Part shown: piece by piece, positions 4,141-5,615 of the stretch
Position numbering within the stretch: the stretch's first letter is position 1
Layout of the letters: every line of letters begins with the position of its first letter
Source: Myxococcota bacterium
GTDB taxonomy: Bacteria > Myxococcota > UBA4151
Reading direction: 5' to 3'
DNA: 5,615 nucleotides
NCBI GenBank assembly: GCA_028823075.1
Contig: JAPKCE010000152.1
Span: 1 to 5,615, forward strand
Made by a program: the position numbers and the translations under genes
Notes under the pieces: model-generated
What the model was told of the DNA's origin: nothing
Seen by the model: only the letters and a program-made list of their open reading frames with translations
The model's database searches: none

Positions 4141-5615
4141 ATGAGCGCCTTCCCTCGCCTCGCCTGGCTGTTTGTTCTGGGTCTTTCATGCAGCGCTTGC
4201 CCAAGCGAACCGGAACGACATGACGCGGGTGCGGCGAGCGACGCCGGGATGGTCCTCGATGGTCCTGATACGGGTTCGGGCGACGCTGGGCAGCATGACG
4301 CGGGTCCAGAACGCCAACTCGGACTGGCCTGGGTGAGCGAGCTTCCGAACAACTCCTTTGGTTCTCCTCGCCTGTTTCAGAGCAATACCGGCCCTAAAAT
4401 GCTGTTGGGTTTTGGTGATATGTTTGGCGGTAACAGTCCGGATACGATCATCGGCGGTGCGCTCAGCATCGAGGTATCGAGTGGCGAAATAGCCTGGGAA
4501 GTGGATCATAACTCGGCGCTTTTCACGACGGCGGTTCCGTTGGCGCCCCTTCCTGGTCACGATCACCCTTTCCTATTTGGCGGCCGCGGCGGCGTGCTCA
4601 TGGCCATCGACGCCGACAGCGGCGAGCTGCTGTTCCAGGCAAGTCCAACTGGAAGCAATGCGCGCACGAACAGTATTTGGAACTACTACACAGCGCTGCT
4701 GGTCGGTGACCAAACGGGCGATGGAATTGGCGAAATCGTTGTCACCAATGGCGGTGACGATTTGGCCGATATTGGCGACCCGCGCCCACAAGGCTGGTTG
4801 ATGGTCTTGAACGGAGCCGACCTAACGATAATTCACAGGATTCCTGTTCCTGCGGGGGCCGAAACCTACTGCTCGCCAATTCTTTGGCCGCGCAACGGCC
4901 AGGACTGGCTCGTTTACGGAACGGGTGGTGAAAACGATCCTGGGTCCTTGTTTACTGTGCCGCTCGCCAGTGTTCTTGCGGGCAACCTAAGCGGGCAAGT
5001 CGAGCTTATTGAGCCGGCCTCTGAACGCGGCACCATCGCTCCCGTATCGCTCGCCGATTTCGACGGCGACGGAGTCCTCGACGTGCTCGCCATGACTTTC
5101 GACGGCCGCGTCCGCGCCATCTCCGGGTCCGATCTGTCTGCGCTCTGGAGTTTTCCCAGCCCCGGCGGGCGAGAGAGTTCGGCCAGCGCATCCATCGGCG
5201 ACTTTGACGGTGACGGCGATCTCGATGTTTTCACTAACCGAAACAAAGGAGTATTCCCTGTCGTCTTGGGCTCAGAAGAACGTGCTTTTGACGCCAGAAG
5301 CGGCACCATCATCCATGAGGATACCAGCTCACCCGAAATCGTCATGGGCTCGTCTCTCGCGGTCGATCTCGATGGAGATGGCAAGGATGAAGTGCTGTTT
5401 AGCCGAGTTGCCATGCCAGCTCGCCCCCAAGAACCTGTATGGAGCAGCCTGCTGATTCTGCATGTCGACGAGGGGCGTATTGAAACGCTTGCCGAAGTCC
5501 AAGGCTTGATCGGCTCAGCCGGCTGGGTTGGCGACGCCGACGGCGATGGCCTTCTCGAATGGTTTATTACCACTAGCGGACAAGGGTTTGGCAAGCTTTT
5601 GCGCTACAATCTACC
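4141..5615 (+). CDS. FG-GAP/PQQ-like repeat lipoprotein, 3' end missing
   Basis: The frame is open from ATG 4141 to the window edge (491 codons), so the stop lies beyond. Residues 1-20 form a lipoprotein-type signal (hydrophobic 7-15, then SCSAC); the anchor is C17 or C20, neither a perfect lipobox. A low-complexity linker (21-58) contains four Asp-Ala-Gly triplets, a style common in myxobacterial and bradymonad lipoproteins. Aspartate-rich calcium-type motifs of FG-GAP/VCBS repeats follow at 190-198 (DQTGDGIGE), 306-314 (DFDGDGVLD), 354-362 (DFDGDGDLD), 409-417 (DLDGDGKDE) and 465-473 (DADGDGLLE). Between them lie PQQ-like blade sequences such as VLMAIDADSGELLF (152-165), and similar stretches at 106-121 and 321-338. 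Together they predict a calcium-stabilised beta-propeller on the cell surface or in the periplasm, for binding or adhesion. No catalytic residues are recognised. The family type is clear; the ligand is unknown. Confidence 0.85.
   Translation, partial: MSAFPRLAWLFVLGLSCSACPSEPERHDAGAASDAGMVLDGPDTGSGDAGQHDAGPERQLGLAWVSELPNNSFGSPRLFQSNTGPKMLLGFGDMFGGNSPDTIIGGALSIEVSSGEIAWEVDHNSALFTTAVPLAPLPGHDHPFLFGGRGGVLMAIDADSGELLFQASPTGSNARTNSIWNYYTALLVGDQTGDGIGEIVVTNGGDDLADIGDPRPQGWLMVLNGADLTIIHRIPVPAGAETYCSPILWPRNGQDWLVYGTGGENDPGSLFTVPLASVLAGNLSGQVELIEPASERGTIAPVSLADFDGDGVLDVLAMTFDGRVRAISGSDLSALWSFPSPGGRESSASASIGDFDGDGDLDVFTNRNKGVFPVVLGSEERAFDARSGTIIHEDTSSPEIVMGSSLAVDLDGDGKDEVLFSRVAMPARPQEPVWSSLLILHVDEGRIETLAEVQGLIGSAGWVGDADGDGLLEWFITTSGQGFGKLLRYNL

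Noticed and set aside
3705..4352. 215-codon open frame on the - strand
   Set aside because: It runs antisense through the whole RRM gene and into the lipoprotein, whose motifs are unmistakable on the + strand. Its product has an alanine run mirroring the (GGC)6 tract.
4914..5594. 226-codon open frame on the - strand
   Set aside because: It lies wholly inside the propeller lipoprotein gene, and its Ser/Pro/Arg-rich product is the expected mirror of the Asp-Gly repeats; no ribosome site or domain is seen.

Overview
The window is a moderately GC-rich stretch of a bacterial chromosome. All six supported genes lie on the + strand, and the first and last run off the window edges. Three traits point to the former Deltaproteobacteria, probably Myxococcota/Bradymonadia-like: a lipoprotein with an Asp-Ala-Gly (DAG) rich linker followed by FG-GAP/VCBS-type calcium motifs, a lipid-anchored DsbA-like protein with an extra Cys-rich module, and a bacterial RRM protein with a glycine tail. 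This placement is inferred from protein style; no marker gene in the window fixes it.

Layout. (1) 1-476: 3' part of miaE, a diiron tRNA hydroxylase. (2) 473-1729: a GT-A-like glycosyltransferase whose TTG start overlaps the miaE stop, so the two are probably co-transcribed and translationally coupled. (3) 1730-2004: non-coding, with a dense cluster of direct and inverted repeats, an 11-bp hairpin and a candidate promoter. (4) 2005-2196: a 63-residue Cys-rich metal-binding protein of unknown function. (5) 2360-3394: a secreted, probably lipid-anchored, DsbA-like thiol oxidoreductase carrying a precisely duplicated four-cysteine module. (6) 3395-3716: a 322-base non-coding region with several inverted repeats; its 3' part forms a structured leader for the next gene. 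(7) 3717-4013: an RRM RNA-binding protein. (8) 4141 to the right edge: the N-terminal 491 codons of a lipoprotein mixing PQQ-like and FG-GAP-like propeller repeats.

How the genes work together. Only miaE and the glycosyltransferase look like an operon. The others are separated by gaps of 127-322 bases holding their own structures or promoter-like sites, so they are probably separate transcription units. Two products (5 and 8) are predicted to be exported and lipid-anchored. The oxidoreductase could plausibly act on Cys-containing envelope proteins, but nothing here links it to a specific substrate. No mobile element, CRISPR array, tRNA or rRNA was seen. The least explained items are the duplicated C4 module of the oxidoreductase, the small Cys-rich protein with a desulforedoxin-like CCGxxM end, the two-hairpin leader of the RRM gene, and the repeat cluster at 1736-1832.
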